The translations under genes and the position numbers were made by a program. This document shows, one piece after another, positions 1 through 6,780 of a stretch of 64,000 bases of DNA. Source of the DNA: Bartonella schoenbuchensis R1. GTDB taxonomy: Bacteria; Pseudomonadota; Alphaproteobacteria; Rhizobiales; Rhizobiaceae. How positions within the stretch are numbered: position 1 is the first letter of the stretch; each line of letters begins with the position of its first letter. The notes beneath the pieces were generated by a model. It ran no database searches. It saw only the letters and a program-made list of their open reading frames with translations, and was not told where the DNA came from. Where the stretch lies: NCBI RefSeq assembly GCF_002022685.1, contig NZ_CP019789.1:248001-312000 (forward strand), written 5' to 3'.

Positions 1-6
1 AACAGA

Positions 7-22
7 TGGTGCCCAGACGCGG
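7..22. repeat. Left attachment-site core
   Basis: The 16 bases tggtgcccagacgcgg are identical to 26705-26720, the 3' end of tRNA-Phe. Identity ends at base 23. The integrase gene follows within 100 bases, as expected at the phage-derived junction. Only six bases lie to the left, so the host flank cannot be judged. Confidence 0.9.
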
Positions 23-32
23 CCCGCTTATA

Positions 33-93
33 ATCAATAAAATCAATAGGTTACTGCAAAGGTAAGGGAATTTGTGCTTATTGATTTTATTAA
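33..93. promoter_or_regulatory. Candidate arm-type integrase sites, left end
   Basis: Bases 33-53 contain ATCAATAAAATCAAT followed by A-GGTTA. Bases 26665-26685 hold the same sequence with G in place of A, in the same orientation, just inside the other end. An inverted near copy (attgattttatta) starts at base 80. Direct and inverted repeats close to both core sites are what tyrosine integrases use as arm-type sites. The role is inferred from position. Confidence 0.5.
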
Positions 94-106
94 GTTTTTT
101 TGCATT

Positions 107-1150
107 CTATCCCGTACCTTTTTGAAGCTTTTCGATTGATTCCAGAGCCAATCTTTTGCGATCAGCAGTCTTTGTATAGAGTGATGCCATACGGTCTTCT
201 GTCCATCCAAAGATTGCCTTAAGTTGTGCAACCGTAGCCCCTGCATTGGCAGCTCTTGTTGCGGCTAATTTTCTCAAACCATGGGCTGATTTCTTAACGC
301 CAGCTTCATTACAAGCATCTCTAAACAAGTTACCAAAAGCTTCTTTGGTAAGTTTTTTTCCCCCTTTCCCACAAATGAATGTTTCATCACCAATAGGACC
401 CGTTTCAAGTGTTTTCGTTAATTCGGGTAAAATGGGAAGAAAAACATCTGTCTGAAATTTGCTCTTTTCTGTCTTTAAATGAATGACATTATCCGTTACA
501 TCTTTCCAACCAATGCGTACAACATCCCCCCTTCGTAAGCCTGTGTAGAGAAGAACATCAACCCATACCCGTTCATGTGTTCCAAGAGGCCATTGTTGAT
601 AATATTTATTGATATCTTCTTCTATCCAAGCAGGGAAACCATCCTTGTTTTTAAGAGACGGTCTTTTAACCCCTGCAGCAGGATTATCTTCCAAAAGCCC
701 TTGTTCAATTGCCCATTTAAAAAGGCTATTAACTGCTTTGAGAAAATTCCGAGCATTTGCGGGTGTTTCCTTGCGTCTTTCAACACCAGCTATAATATGC
801 GACTTTTTAATTGCTTTGTACGGAATATCTCCTATGGCATCTGATACTTTCATTAAAATGAGTTCTTTTTGTCTTTTCGTAGCATGAGCTAGGTTATGCC
901 AGGTGAGGCTATTAAAATATTGTTTTAGAAGCCATATGAAACTACCTTCAACCAGTTTACCAGGTTTAGATTTAGGGAGCTTGTATCCTTGTAACTCAGA
1001 AAGTGCTTTTTTATAATCGTCGACAAATTCTTGTGTACCATAGACTCCATGCACTCTACGCCTTTGACCATGGCCAATACGCACATACCATATAGTTTTA
1101 CCATGGCGCGTGATTTCTTTGACAAGGTGAGGAGGCCGCGGTTTAGGCAT
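107..1150 (-). CDS. int: Phage tyrosine recombinase (integrase)
   Basis: This 347-residue tyrosine recombinase should catalyse integration into and excision from the tRNA-Phe site. The C-terminal catalytic domain shows the expected residues: R206 in TGLRRGD, a lysine near 228-231, H290 and R293 in HGLRK, W316, and the nucleophile Y325 in SLYTKT. An N-terminal DNA-binding part (about 1-70) and a SAM-like core-binding domain (about 70-165) precede it. It is transcribed toward the attachment core, the last gene of the leftward arm. Its start lies nine bases beyond the stop of the gene at 1160. Full length, no visible defect. Confidence 0.95.
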   Translation of the reverse strand: MPKPRPPHLVKEITRHGKTIWYVRIGHGQRRRVHGVYGTQEFVDDYKKALSELQGYKLPKSKPGKLVEGSFIWLLKQYFNSLTWHNLAHATKRQKELILMKVSDAIGDIPYKAIKKSHIIAGVERRKETPANARNFLKAVNSLFKWAIEQGLLEDNPAAGVKRPSLKNKDGFPAWIEEDINKYYQQWPLGTHERVWVDVLLYTGLRRGDVVRIGWKDVTDNVIHLKTEKSKFQTDVFLPILPELTKTLETGPIGDETFICGKGGKKLTKEAFGNLFRDACNEAGVKKSAHGLRKLAATRAANAGATVAQLKAIFGWTEDRMASLYTKTADRKRLALESIEKLQKGTG

Positions 1151-1159
1151 GACAGGACC

Positions 1160-1372
1160 TTACATACCAATGTCATAATCAAAATCATCCTTTGAGAGAT
1201 CTAGTAATCTGTCTGGATGGGTAGCTGTATTTGGTACGGTGATGTCAGGTTTAAGATAAATTAAGAGCTCACCAGTTGGTTTGATTTCAATTAACTCACA
1301 ACCTTGCTTTTTAGCCTCTCGTAAAGCCCGAGCAATGGCTGGCTGTGTTATAGTAGGGTGGCGATGAGCCAT
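1160..1372 (-). CDS. Small hypothetical protein next to integrase
   Basis: The product has 70 residues starting MAHRHPTITQ. This start is preferred over an in-frame ATG 27 bases upstream because AAGGAA lies at the right distance. The N-terminal half (AIARALREAKKQG) looks helical, and the second half resembles a short beta hairpin (ELIEIKPTGELLIYL). Short proteins of this shape are common beside integrases in rhizobial prophages. An excisionase or directionality role is possible from position, but no known domain is recognised. It has the same type of 5' leader as bet. Confidence 0.7.
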   Translation of the reverse strand: MAHRHPTITQPAIARALREAKKQGCELIEIKPTGELLIYLKPDITVPNTATHPDRLLDLSKDDFDYDIGM

Positions 1373-1376
1373 GTTG

Positions 1377-1455
1377 AATTTCCTTAATTTTGAGTGCACT
1401 TCATCTGTGGTGAAAAGTGCGCATGTGTGAGAGAGTGATTGAAAATGGGTGGGGA
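1377..1455 (-). repeat. Leader repeat copy A, upstream of the 1160 gene
   Basis: Read on the plus strand, ttccttaattttgagtgcac followed by ctgtgg and gcatgtgtg matches a second copy at 2925-3000 upstream of bet, with scattered substitutions. Both copies sit directly before a minus-strand start codon and include its ribosome-binding site (TTAAGGAAA). In this copy GCACTT and AAGTGC can pair around a CACCACAG loop. Either an old duplication or a shared translational control element. Confidence 0.5.
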
Positions 1456-1513
1456 CGCTTTTGGAGGGAGATGAGAATACAAGAGCGCCCCCTATGGGGT
1501 TAAGCAGCTTTAA

Positions 1514-2122
1514 TCAAGAGTTTTGCATTTCTTGTTCTATTTCTGCTAAAAATGCTTCAACAGCTTTATTAATGTGCTCAATCTGTTCATCATCGCGTGG
1601 GATGCGTATAACCTTGATACACAAATGAGGTGATTCATCTATAAACCAAGGATGATAGCTAACAAAATCACACCATTTTCGTCCTGTGCAAGCCATTTGG
1701 AATTGCATTTGCAAGATATATTCAGGTTTGATTTCACCACTTAACAAAAAACGTGTATGCGTTATTGGTTGAGGGCATTTGACTTCTATGAGACCCTCAT
1801 CTCCAATGAGACCATCAGGACTAGCGCCTGCCATTTCAATTGTTGGGTGAGGAATAAAACCACATCGTGTGACAGGAGTATCGTAAAGAAAGCTATATTC
1901 TTCAATTGCACTGTCTTCATGTTCATTTCCCCATCGCATGGCAGGCGTTTCATAAGATGATACTGTTTTGCCCATTAAGCGTTCTGTAATGAGTTGGAAT
2001 TTGTACTCTTCATATTTACTTGTAGGTAAGCCCTTAGCTGTTTTATTGATAATGCTGCTAATGTTTGAAGCTGTGACTTTACCTAAACGAGCTTGAAACC
2101 ATTCTGCTGTTCTTTGTTCCAT
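1514..2122 (-). CDS. YqaJ/lambda-exonuclease-type recombination nuclease
   Basis: The product has 202 residues from MEQRTAEWF. GGGGA upstream supports this start; an in-frame ATG 75 bases further up lies in the preceding coding frame. The family degrades one strand of double-stranded DNA ends to expose single strands for annealing. The expected nuclease residues are visible: the EWFQARLGKVTAS start, GNEHEDSA, GASPDGL and IEVKCP (the metal-binding Asp-Glu-Lys core), then a QMQFQMACTG helix. It lies directly downstream of bet, forming a Red-like pair. It appears intact although bet is frameshifted. Confidence 0.9.
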   Translation of the reverse strand: MEQRTAEWFQARLGKVTASNISSIINKTAKGLPTSKYEEYKFQLITERLMGKTVSSYETPAMRWGNEHEDSAIEEYSFLYDTPVTRCGFIPHPTIEMAGASPDGLIGDEGLIEVKCPQPITHTRFLLSGEIKPEYILQMQFQMACTGRKWCDFVSYHPWFIDESPHLCIKVIRIPRDDEQIEHINKAVEAFLAEIEQEMQNS

Positions 2123-2123
2123 A

Positions 2124-2917
2124 TCACATCCCCATTGAAGCTTGTTGAATTGGTGTGTTTGGTTGTTTTGGTAAAGGTAAAGCTTGTTGTGCTTCATTCA
2201 TTTGTAAGTGTTGTTTTGTTTTTAAACGCCTTAAAACAATTTGCCCTGTCTCATGAGACAGTTCTGCAAAGTTTGTGATCTTTGCATAAGAGAGTACTTT
2301 TTCCTCTTCTGTTTTTGTTTGTTCCATTAATTTTTTGATTTGCGCAAGTAAATCATCAGAAACCCTATCGTTTTGGGGGTGTAGTTAATTTCACTGAGGT
2401 AAATAGCCTCATTAATACGTTCAGCTTCGTCTTTATCGTAAATACCAGAAAAACCGAATGCATAGCATGCGCATTGTATAAGTGCCTTATGACGCAACAT
2501 GCGGACAGGCCATTGATTCCAAGGTTCTGTATTTCGCTTACATTCTTTGAAATATTCTGTGAGTTCAAATGGCTCTGGATCGTTCTTAAAATACATAGCG
2601 CATGTAACAGAAAACAAATTGCCTTCTTTATCGAAGTTTTCTTTAATTTTCATTTTTCTGTAGTTAGGATGTGAATGTATAATTTTGAGCCATCCCCTAT
2701 AACCGACAACCGGTATAATACCGCCCCCTCTTTTAGGGATGGCATATATTTCTTTTCTCAGGGGATTTAATCCATAATCATTGGCAAGATAAATAAAGAC
2801 TAAAAACTCAGCATTAGAGATATCACAGCTGATACAAGTTTTGAAAATTGCTTCACGAAACTCTTGTTCTGATAACTGATATTTTTGTGCCACTGTTGCT
2901 ACGAGAGAAGATGTCAT
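2124..2917 (-). CDS. bet: Bet/RecT single-strand annealing protein, frameshifted
   Basis: The first 180 or so residues, from MTSSLVATVA, match the phage Bet/RecT family, with LAND-YGLNPLRKEIYAI, PVVGYRGW and the conserved RMLRHKALIQCA helix. The frame then changes at a run of five C (G at 2375-2379 on the plus strand). Reading as if one C were added restores NDRVSDDLLAQIKKLMEQ and continues to a stop at 2124, giving about 264 residues, close to lambda Bet (261). As written, the first frame stops at 2327. AAGGAAAA precedes the start. Sequencing error or a true mutation inactivating annealing. Confidence 0.85.
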
Positions 2918-2924
2918 TGTTATT

Positions 2925-3000
2925 TTCCTTAACTTTGGGTACACCCCACCTGTGGCGTGAAGCACGCGTGTGTTGAAGAGGGTGTGTTTTGGGTGGTGTT
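2925..3000 (-). repeat. Leader repeat copy B, upstream of bet
   Basis: This is the partner of the repeat at 1377-1455: ttccttaactttgggtacac, then ctgtgg, then gcgtgtgtt. It carries the bet ribosome-binding site. Similarity stops near the end of the upstream gene. Two minus-strand genes of the same operon thus share nearly the same untranslated leader. Confidence 0.5.
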
Positions 3001-3824
3001 TAGATGTATTGAGAAGAAAAGGTTGTTGCTGTTCTTTTAAAGTCAGCAACTTTGGCATTAGCAAAGCCGTGAATCTCTTCTTGAGTGCGGATCTGTTTTT
3101 GGAGCATCATACTCAGACGTTTTAATCCTTTGGATGTGATCTTTGCACTAGGAACGCTCTTTTTTCTTCCACTAATGGTTTGAATGGTTTTTGGTATATA
3201 CCCCATTAGTCCTTCATTGATTTTACTATAATAAGGCACCAAACTTTTATCAGTACGGCAATAAATCCAACGATGATTGATCAAATAATTCGCTAAATCT
3301 TCAAGGCGCATGCCTAACTTTTCTGCTGCATCATTTATATCAAACAAATCATCACAGCGTTCTAAACGTTCAAGTTTTTCTGTCTTTGGGGTTAACTGAG
3401 CAATGATATGATCTTTGCGTTCACTTTCATTTTTTAAGTATGTCAAAACACCTAACATGACTTGAGGATCAGAATAGTCAATTTGAGTAGGTGTCATTTG
3501 TTTTGTTTTTCGTTCGCACTCAATGAAATATTGACGAGCTTGTTTCCCCTTTTCATTACGCTCAATCATAGCAAGTTCTTTTGCCATTTCTAAAGTAAGG
3601 TAATATTCCATGCTTGGACGAGTGTTTTGTTTTGATTTTACTAAAATTTGAATAAAACTCACAAAGTCTTTGTTTTCTAAAAAACCATACTCTTTAATAC
3701 GGTAAGCTATCCAATCATTAAAAGGAGAAATTATTTTTAAAAAAGCATGTAATTCACGTGCATTGACTGTCTGAACAGGTTCTTGATTAATTGTGTGTTC
3801 CCAAATGGTGATAGGAGCTTTCAT
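3000..3824 (-). CDS. Phage antirepressor (AntA/AntB plus KilA-C domains)
   Basis: The product has 274 residues starting MKAPITIWEH. GAGGTC six bases upstream favours this start over two upstream ATGs. The N-terminal part (about 20-110) matches the AntA/AntB antirepressor domain, with NARELHAFLKI, FNDWIAYRI and the EYYLTLEMAKELAMIERNEKG signature. The C-terminal part (about 160-265), with DINDAAEKLGM and a tail of alternating helices, matches the ANT/KilA-C type DNA-binding domain. Such proteins inactivate phage repressors by direct binding. It lies downstream of the operator-bearing promoter region at 4299-4338, so the repressor probably silences it in the lysogen. Confidence 0.87.
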   Translation of the reverse strand: MKAPITIWEHTINQEPVQTVNARELHAFLKIISPFNDWIAYRIKEYGFLENKDFVSFIQILVKSKQNTRPSMEYYLTLEMAKELAMIERNEKGKQARQYFIECERKTKQMTPTQIDYSDPQVMLGVLTYLKNESERKDHIIAQLTPKTEKLERLERCDDLFDINDAAEKLGMRLEDLANYLINHRWIYCRTDKSLVPYYSKINEGLMGYIPKTIQTISGRKKSVPSAKITSKGLKRLSMMLQKQIRTQEEIHGFANAKVADFKRTATTFSSQYI

Positions 3825-3876
3825 TGCAGACCTCATAGTGTTTGGATTAGTTTTCAAATGTGTTGGGAAAAAAGGG

Positions 3877-4236
3877 TTATTGCCAACAAGTACTGTAGAA
3901 TGGACTTGTATTTTCCCGTTCTCTTATTTTGTCTAAGACATCACTGTATGCACAGCTGTGAGCTATAAAAGGATATGGGGCATCCTCTACAAAATAATAA
4001 TGGCTATAATCATCTAAGTACTTTTGAACATAAAGTTCAGCAACGTCTTCTGAAATATCATCATAGCGATTTGACTGAAGATCAATGCGAAGAATGCTTT
4101 CAACGGTTTCCATCTGCCCCACGATGTTCATGATTTCAGTTTCATCAACTGGTCCAGGTTTAGCGTAATAATCATCATCATAAGTCGATATAATCAACAA
4201 GATCTCATCAGCATTCACAAAAAGCTGTTTATTCAT
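3877..4236 (-). CDS. Small acidic hypothetical protein
   Basis: The product has 119 residues starting MNKQLFVNAD. GAGGGG six bases before this ATG decides against the ATG two codons upstream, which abuts the Shine-Dalgarno directly. It is rich in Asp, Glu and Tyr (STYDDDYYAKPGPVDETE; DDYSHYYFVEDAPYPF), with no signal peptide or membrane segment. It is the first gene of the leftward operon, just downstream of the repressor-type operators. Early phage proteins of this acidic kind often act as DNA mimics or inhibitors of host enzymes, but nothing here identifies a target. Confidence 0.72.
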   Translation of the reverse strand: MNKQLFVNADEILLIISTYDDDYYAKPGPVDETEIMNIVGQMETVESILRIDLQSNRYDDISEDVAELYVQKYLDDYSHYYFVEDAPYPFIAHSCAYSDVLDKIRERENTSPFYSTCWQ

Positions 4237-4298
4237 TTTCATCCCCTCTCATTCACGTTGGCAAATGGTTCTTTCTAAGTTATGGGGATAGACGTAAC

Positions 4299-4338
4299 AC
4301 GCTTTAGCGTTTATGTCAATTAAAAAATCGCTATAGCG
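4299..4338 (-). promoter_or_regulatory. Leftward promoter with two operator palindromes
   Basis: Two copies of a palindrome lie here: ACGCTttAGCGT at 4299-4310 and CGCTATAGCG at 4329-4338. On the minus strand a TTGACA box (4314-4319) lies between them, with the 4299 operator starting three bases downstream, where it would block the promoter spacer. The -10 element is not clear. The same palindrome recurs in the rightward promoter at 4810-4821, so both are probably bound by the repressor encoded between them. Confidence 0.65.
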
Positions 4339-4368
4339 TTATTTTAATTAATAATGTAGGAACATAAA

Positions 4369-4551
4369 ATGAAGAATTCTAAAAATTTAGAAGTAATTTT
4401 ACCTAATATTGTTGTAAGATGGGAGGCTTTATCTACGACACAAAAACAAGAAATATTAATGGTAGTAGAAGATATTACTTATGCTGTTCCGTCAATAAAA
4501 CGTTTAAAGCTTCAAGCTTCTTCTTATCCCCAGATGAAGCCCAAGTTATAA
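4369..4551 (+). CDS. Possible short ORF antisense to the repressor end
   Basis: The possible product has 60 residues starting MKNSKNLEVILPN. AGGAAC lies at suitable spacing, and operator palindromes lie within 70 bases upstream. The last 77 bases run antisense over the 3' end of the repressor gene. No family is recognised. It could be a real small regulator made from a divergent promoter, or a chance ORF. Transcription through it would produce RNA antisense to the repressor message. Confidence 0.35.
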   Translation: MKNSKNLEVILPNIVVRWEALSTTQKQEILMVVEDITYAVPSIKRLKLQASSYPQMKPKL

Positions 4552-4789
4552 ACTTTATATCTTCCTCGGAAATGTTGAATCCAGTTATTACATATATAGC
4601 GCTTGCATTTCCGAGTGTATTAAGAATAGCCATCAATTTATCCACAGAAGGCCTTTTCCCTCCATTCACCATCTGTTGTACATAGTTTTGCCCACAACCT
4701 GCGGCTTTACTTATCTCGACCATTGTTCGTCCGTCATTTTTTATTAGTTCAATTAAGCGTTGAAACCAATCTTTTTCAATCTTTGTCAT
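4475..4789 (-). CDS. Phage repressor, XRE-type helix-turn-helix
   Basis: The product has 104 residues. The N-terminal half carries a Cro/CI-type helix-turn-helix: TMVEISKAAGCGQNYVQQMV is the HTH and recognition helix, followed by NGGKRPSVDKLMAILNTLG. The C-terminal part is short and lacks the LexA-type Ser-Lys autoprotease domain. SOS self-cleavage is therefore unlikely, and induction probably relies on the antirepressor at 3000-3824. Identical palindromes flank the gene at 4299-4338 and 4810-4821. It is the best candidate for the lysogeny repressor. Confidence 0.85.
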   Translation of the reverse strand: MTKIEKDWFQRLIELIKNDGRTMVEISKAAGCGQNYVQQMVNGGKRPSVDKLMAILNTLGNASAIYVITGFNISEEDIKFITWASSGDKKKLEALNVLLTEQHK

Positions 4790-4798
4790 TTTAAAGCC

Positions 4799-4827
4799 TT
4801 TACACTTTTACGCTATAGCGTTATAAG
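4799..4827 (+). promoter_or_regulatory. Rightward early promoter with embedded operator
   Basis: TTTACA (4799-4804) and TATAAG (4822-4827) are 17 bases apart. The spacer contains the perfect palindrome ACGCTATAGCGT at 4810-4821. A half site, AGCGT, follows at 4828-4832. A repressor dimer bound here would exclude RNA polymerase from the early operon starting at 4875. The region also lies just upstream of the minus-strand repressor start, so autoregulation is likely. Confidence 0.72.
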
Positions 4828-4874
4828 AGCGTTACAAGATTAGGTTATGTGATGAAGGAGTGTGAAAAGACATA

Positions 4875-5177
4875 ATGCGCCATTCTGCCCTTATAAAGGA
4901 TATAGAGTTGTTTTTAACTAATAACAAAATGTCTCCGTACACTTTTGGTTTTAAATCAATAAAAAATGGTCGTTTAGTTTCACGGTTACGGCACGGTGGA
5001 CGCATATGGCCGGAAACGGAAATGCGCATTCGTACATTTATGAAATACTATCCAAATAATATACGCCCCGGCGTTACAAATCAAGATCTCCCCCCATCAC
5101 CTGAGTTTGTAGATGGTTGTGCAGTAAGCGGGGCAGGGTATGAGCAAACCGATGCACAACAATCATTAGGCGGATGA
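4875..5177 (+). CDS. Small putative DNA-binding protein, Cro-position
   Basis: The product has 100 residues. The segment from IKDIELFLTN to RIRTFMKYY follows a pattern seen in small alphaproteobacterial proteins: FL-x4-MSP-x2-FG, then a basic LRHGGR stretch and a final helix (ETEMRIRTFM). That pattern suggests a compact helical DNA-binding unit. It is the first gene after the rightward promoter, the place of cro in lambda-like phages. The tail after residue 65 is low in structure. An AAGGAG lies about 14 bases before the ATG, further than usual. DNA binding is inferred. Confidence 0.65.
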   Translation: MRHSALIKDIELFLTNNKMSPYTFGFKSIKNGRLVSRLRHGGRIWPETEMRIRTFMKYYPNNIRPGVTNQDLPPSPEFVDGCAVSGAGYEQTDAQQSLGG

Positions 5178-5181
5178 GAGC

Positions 5182-5979
5182 ATGAGCATAGCAAAGAAAT
5201 ACGAGCTTACAGAAGAGGGTACGTTGTTTATACGCTACGACTCTAATGGGTTATATGCTTGCACGTTGTATCAGATTAGAGCGTTAAGAGATTTTGGTAA
5301 TGTCAAAGCTGGTGATTTGGGTGGCTTTATAGAGAAAGAAGAAAATCTTTCTCACGAGGGCGATTGTTGGGTTTATGATAATGCTCAAGTATATAACGAT
5401 GCAGTAGTTCGTGGTGATGCTTTAGTTTACGATAATGCACTCGTTTATTATAAAGCTCGTATTTACGGCAATGCAAAAGTTTCTGGTAATGCACGCGTTT
5501 ATGACGATGCAGTAGTTTATGACAATGCGCATATTCATGGCAATGCTTATGTTTATGATTCTGCTGAAGTATCTGACAATGCAGATATTTGTGGCAATGC
5601 ACGCGTTTATGGCAGTGCTTGGATTGAAGACAATGCACTGATTCATGGTAACGCTCAAGTTTACCTCAATGCAGTAATTGGTGGCGATGCACGTGTTTAC
5701 GGTGATGCTCAGGTTTACGGCAGTTCATATGTTAACGGTAATGCTCGAATTTATGGCCGTGCATGTATTTATTTTGGTGCACATGTTCACGGCAATGCAC
5801 TGGTTTATGGTAATGCACGTGTTTACGGCGCAACAGAAATTTCCGGTGATGCAGAAGTTGCTGGCAATGTTCATATTTACGGCGTTCAAAAGATCTGTTC
5901 GGGTAAGCATTTTGGCGATGACGCAGAGGTTGATGTGAGTGCTTCCACTCAACGTGATGCCCAACAGATAAGACAGTAA
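5182..5979 (+). CDS. Hexapeptide-repeat left-handed beta-helix protein
   Basis: The product has 265 residues. After a 55-residue N-terminal module (MSIAKKYELTEEGTLFIRY to GDLGGFIEKEENLS), residues from about 60 to 245 are a chain of six-residue units of the form [YHS]-G-[ND]-A-x-V, for example VYGNARVYGS and VYGDAQVYGS. This is the pattern of a left-handed parallel beta-helix, with about ten three-unit coils. Acyltransferase catalytic histidine loops are not evident. Similar proteins occur in other prophages with no assigned role. It follows the 4875 gene by four bases in the early operon. The strict repeat creates long antisense reading frames that are not genes. Confidence 0.8.
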   Translation: MSIAKKYELTEEGTLFIRYDSNGLYACTLYQIRALRDFGNVKAGDLGGFIEKEENLSHEGDCWVYDNAQVYNDAVVRGDALVYDNALVYYKARIYGNAKVSGNARVYDDAVVYDNAHIHGNAYVYDSAEVSDNADICGNARVYGSAWIEDNALIHGNAQVYLNAVIGGDARVYGDAQVYGSSYVNGNARIYGRACIYFGAHVHGNALVYGNARVYGATEISGDAEVAGNVHIYGVQKICSGKHFGDDAEVDVSASTQRDAQQIRQ

Positions 5980-5983
5980 TGTT

Positions 5984-6451
5984 ATGGACTTTAATTCACT
6001 AACCATTCTTTGTCTTGATCTAGGTACGAAAACAGGTTGGGCAATTTCTTCTGAAGACGGCACGATAGCCAGTGGAACAGTAAATTTTTCTACACGTCGA
6101 TTTGAAGGCGGTGGGATGAGGTATTTAAGATTCAAGCAGTGGCTTACAGAAACCAAAGCGATACTAGAGCATATTGACGCAGTGTATTTTGAAGAAGTGC
6201 GCTGTCACATTGGTACAGATGCTGCTCATGTTTATGGGGGCTTGTTAGCAATCTTAACCTCTTGGTGTGAACACCATCAGATTCCTTATCAAGGTATCCC
6301 CATTGCTACGATTAAGAAAGCAATGACAGGCAGAGGCAATGCCCCAAAAACAGAAATGATTAAGGCTGTGCGTGCAAAAGGACATGAGCCTGAAGATGAT
6401 AATGAAGCAGATGCTTTGGCAATTTTATATTTAATAAGAGAGGGAAAATAG
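5984..6451 (+). CDS. RuvC-like Holliday-junction endonuclease
   Basis: The product has 155 residues with a RNase H-like fold of the RuvC type. The first catalytic Asp is D12 in CLDLGTKTGWA. Glu70/71 lie in VYFEEV, and the terminal acidic cluster is EDDNEADALAIL. It should resolve branched DNA produced during phage recombination or replication before packaging. It belongs to the rightward early operon and its stop overlaps the region of the next start. The Shine-Dalgarno is weak, so translation may be coupled to the upstream gene. Confidence 0.85.
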   Translation: MDFNSLTILCLDLGTKTGWAISSEDGTIASGTVNFSTRRFEGGGMRYLRFKQWLTETKAILEHIDAVYFEEVRCHIGTDAAHVYGGLLAILTSWCEHHQIPYQGIPIATIKKAMTGRGNAPKTEMIKAVRAKGHEPEDDNEADALAILYLIREGK

Positions 6452-6453
6452 TG

Positions 6454-6780
6454 ATGGCAACGAAATCACCCTGGGTAAAATTTTATCCTAGTCAATTTTT
6501 AATTGAGCTTATGCTTTTGAAGCCAAAAGAAACAGCTGTTTATACAACACTGGTCTTGCTCATGCTTCATGAGCGCGCACCTATTTTTAATGATGCTTCT
6601 CATTTATCAGGTTTGTGCAGCTGTTCAGTGTGGACGTTTCGAAACATATTAGAATCTTTAATGAGCCGTGGTTATATCATTCGTTTAGAGAGTGGCCGTT
6701 TGTGGTACACATCATCAGCAGTTGATCTTGATATCAGTAATATATCTTCAGAAAGAGAGGGGGAAAGCTATGTCAACTAA
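6454..6780 (+). CDS. DUF1376-type (YdaU-like) replication protein, short copy
   Basis: The product has 108 residues from MATKSPWVKFYPSQFL; a GTG one codon earlier is also possible, and GAGAGGG fits either. It is a single winged-helix-like domain: KETAVYTTLVLLMLHE, then CSVWTFRNILESLMSRGYII and the wing RLESGRLW. The following gene has the same domain, so this is probably an ancestral duplication. DUF1376 domains are found at the N-termini of phage replication-initiation proteins. Its 3' end overlaps the next gene by 11 bases. Confidence 0.75.
   Translation: MATKSPWVKFYPSQFLIELMLLKPKETAVYTTLVLLMLHERAPIFNDASHLSGLCSCSVWTFRNILESLMSRGYIIRLESGRLWYTSSAVDLDISNISSEREGESYVN

Noticed and set aside
43..246. 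67-codon minus-strand ORF at the left end
   Set aside because: It overlaps the catalytic end of the integrase in another frame and has no family character.
2371..2385. Programmed minus-one frameshift in bet
   Set aside because: The zero-frame codons ACC CCC AAA ACG do not form an X XXY YYZ slippery site, and several other genes have similar single-base breaks, so an indel is simpler.
5327..5658. Minus-strand ORFs of 78-103 codons inside the beta-helix gene
   Set aside because: They arise from the repeated codon pattern of the plus-strand gene; composition (Cys/His repeats) is an artefact and no ribosome-binding site fits.
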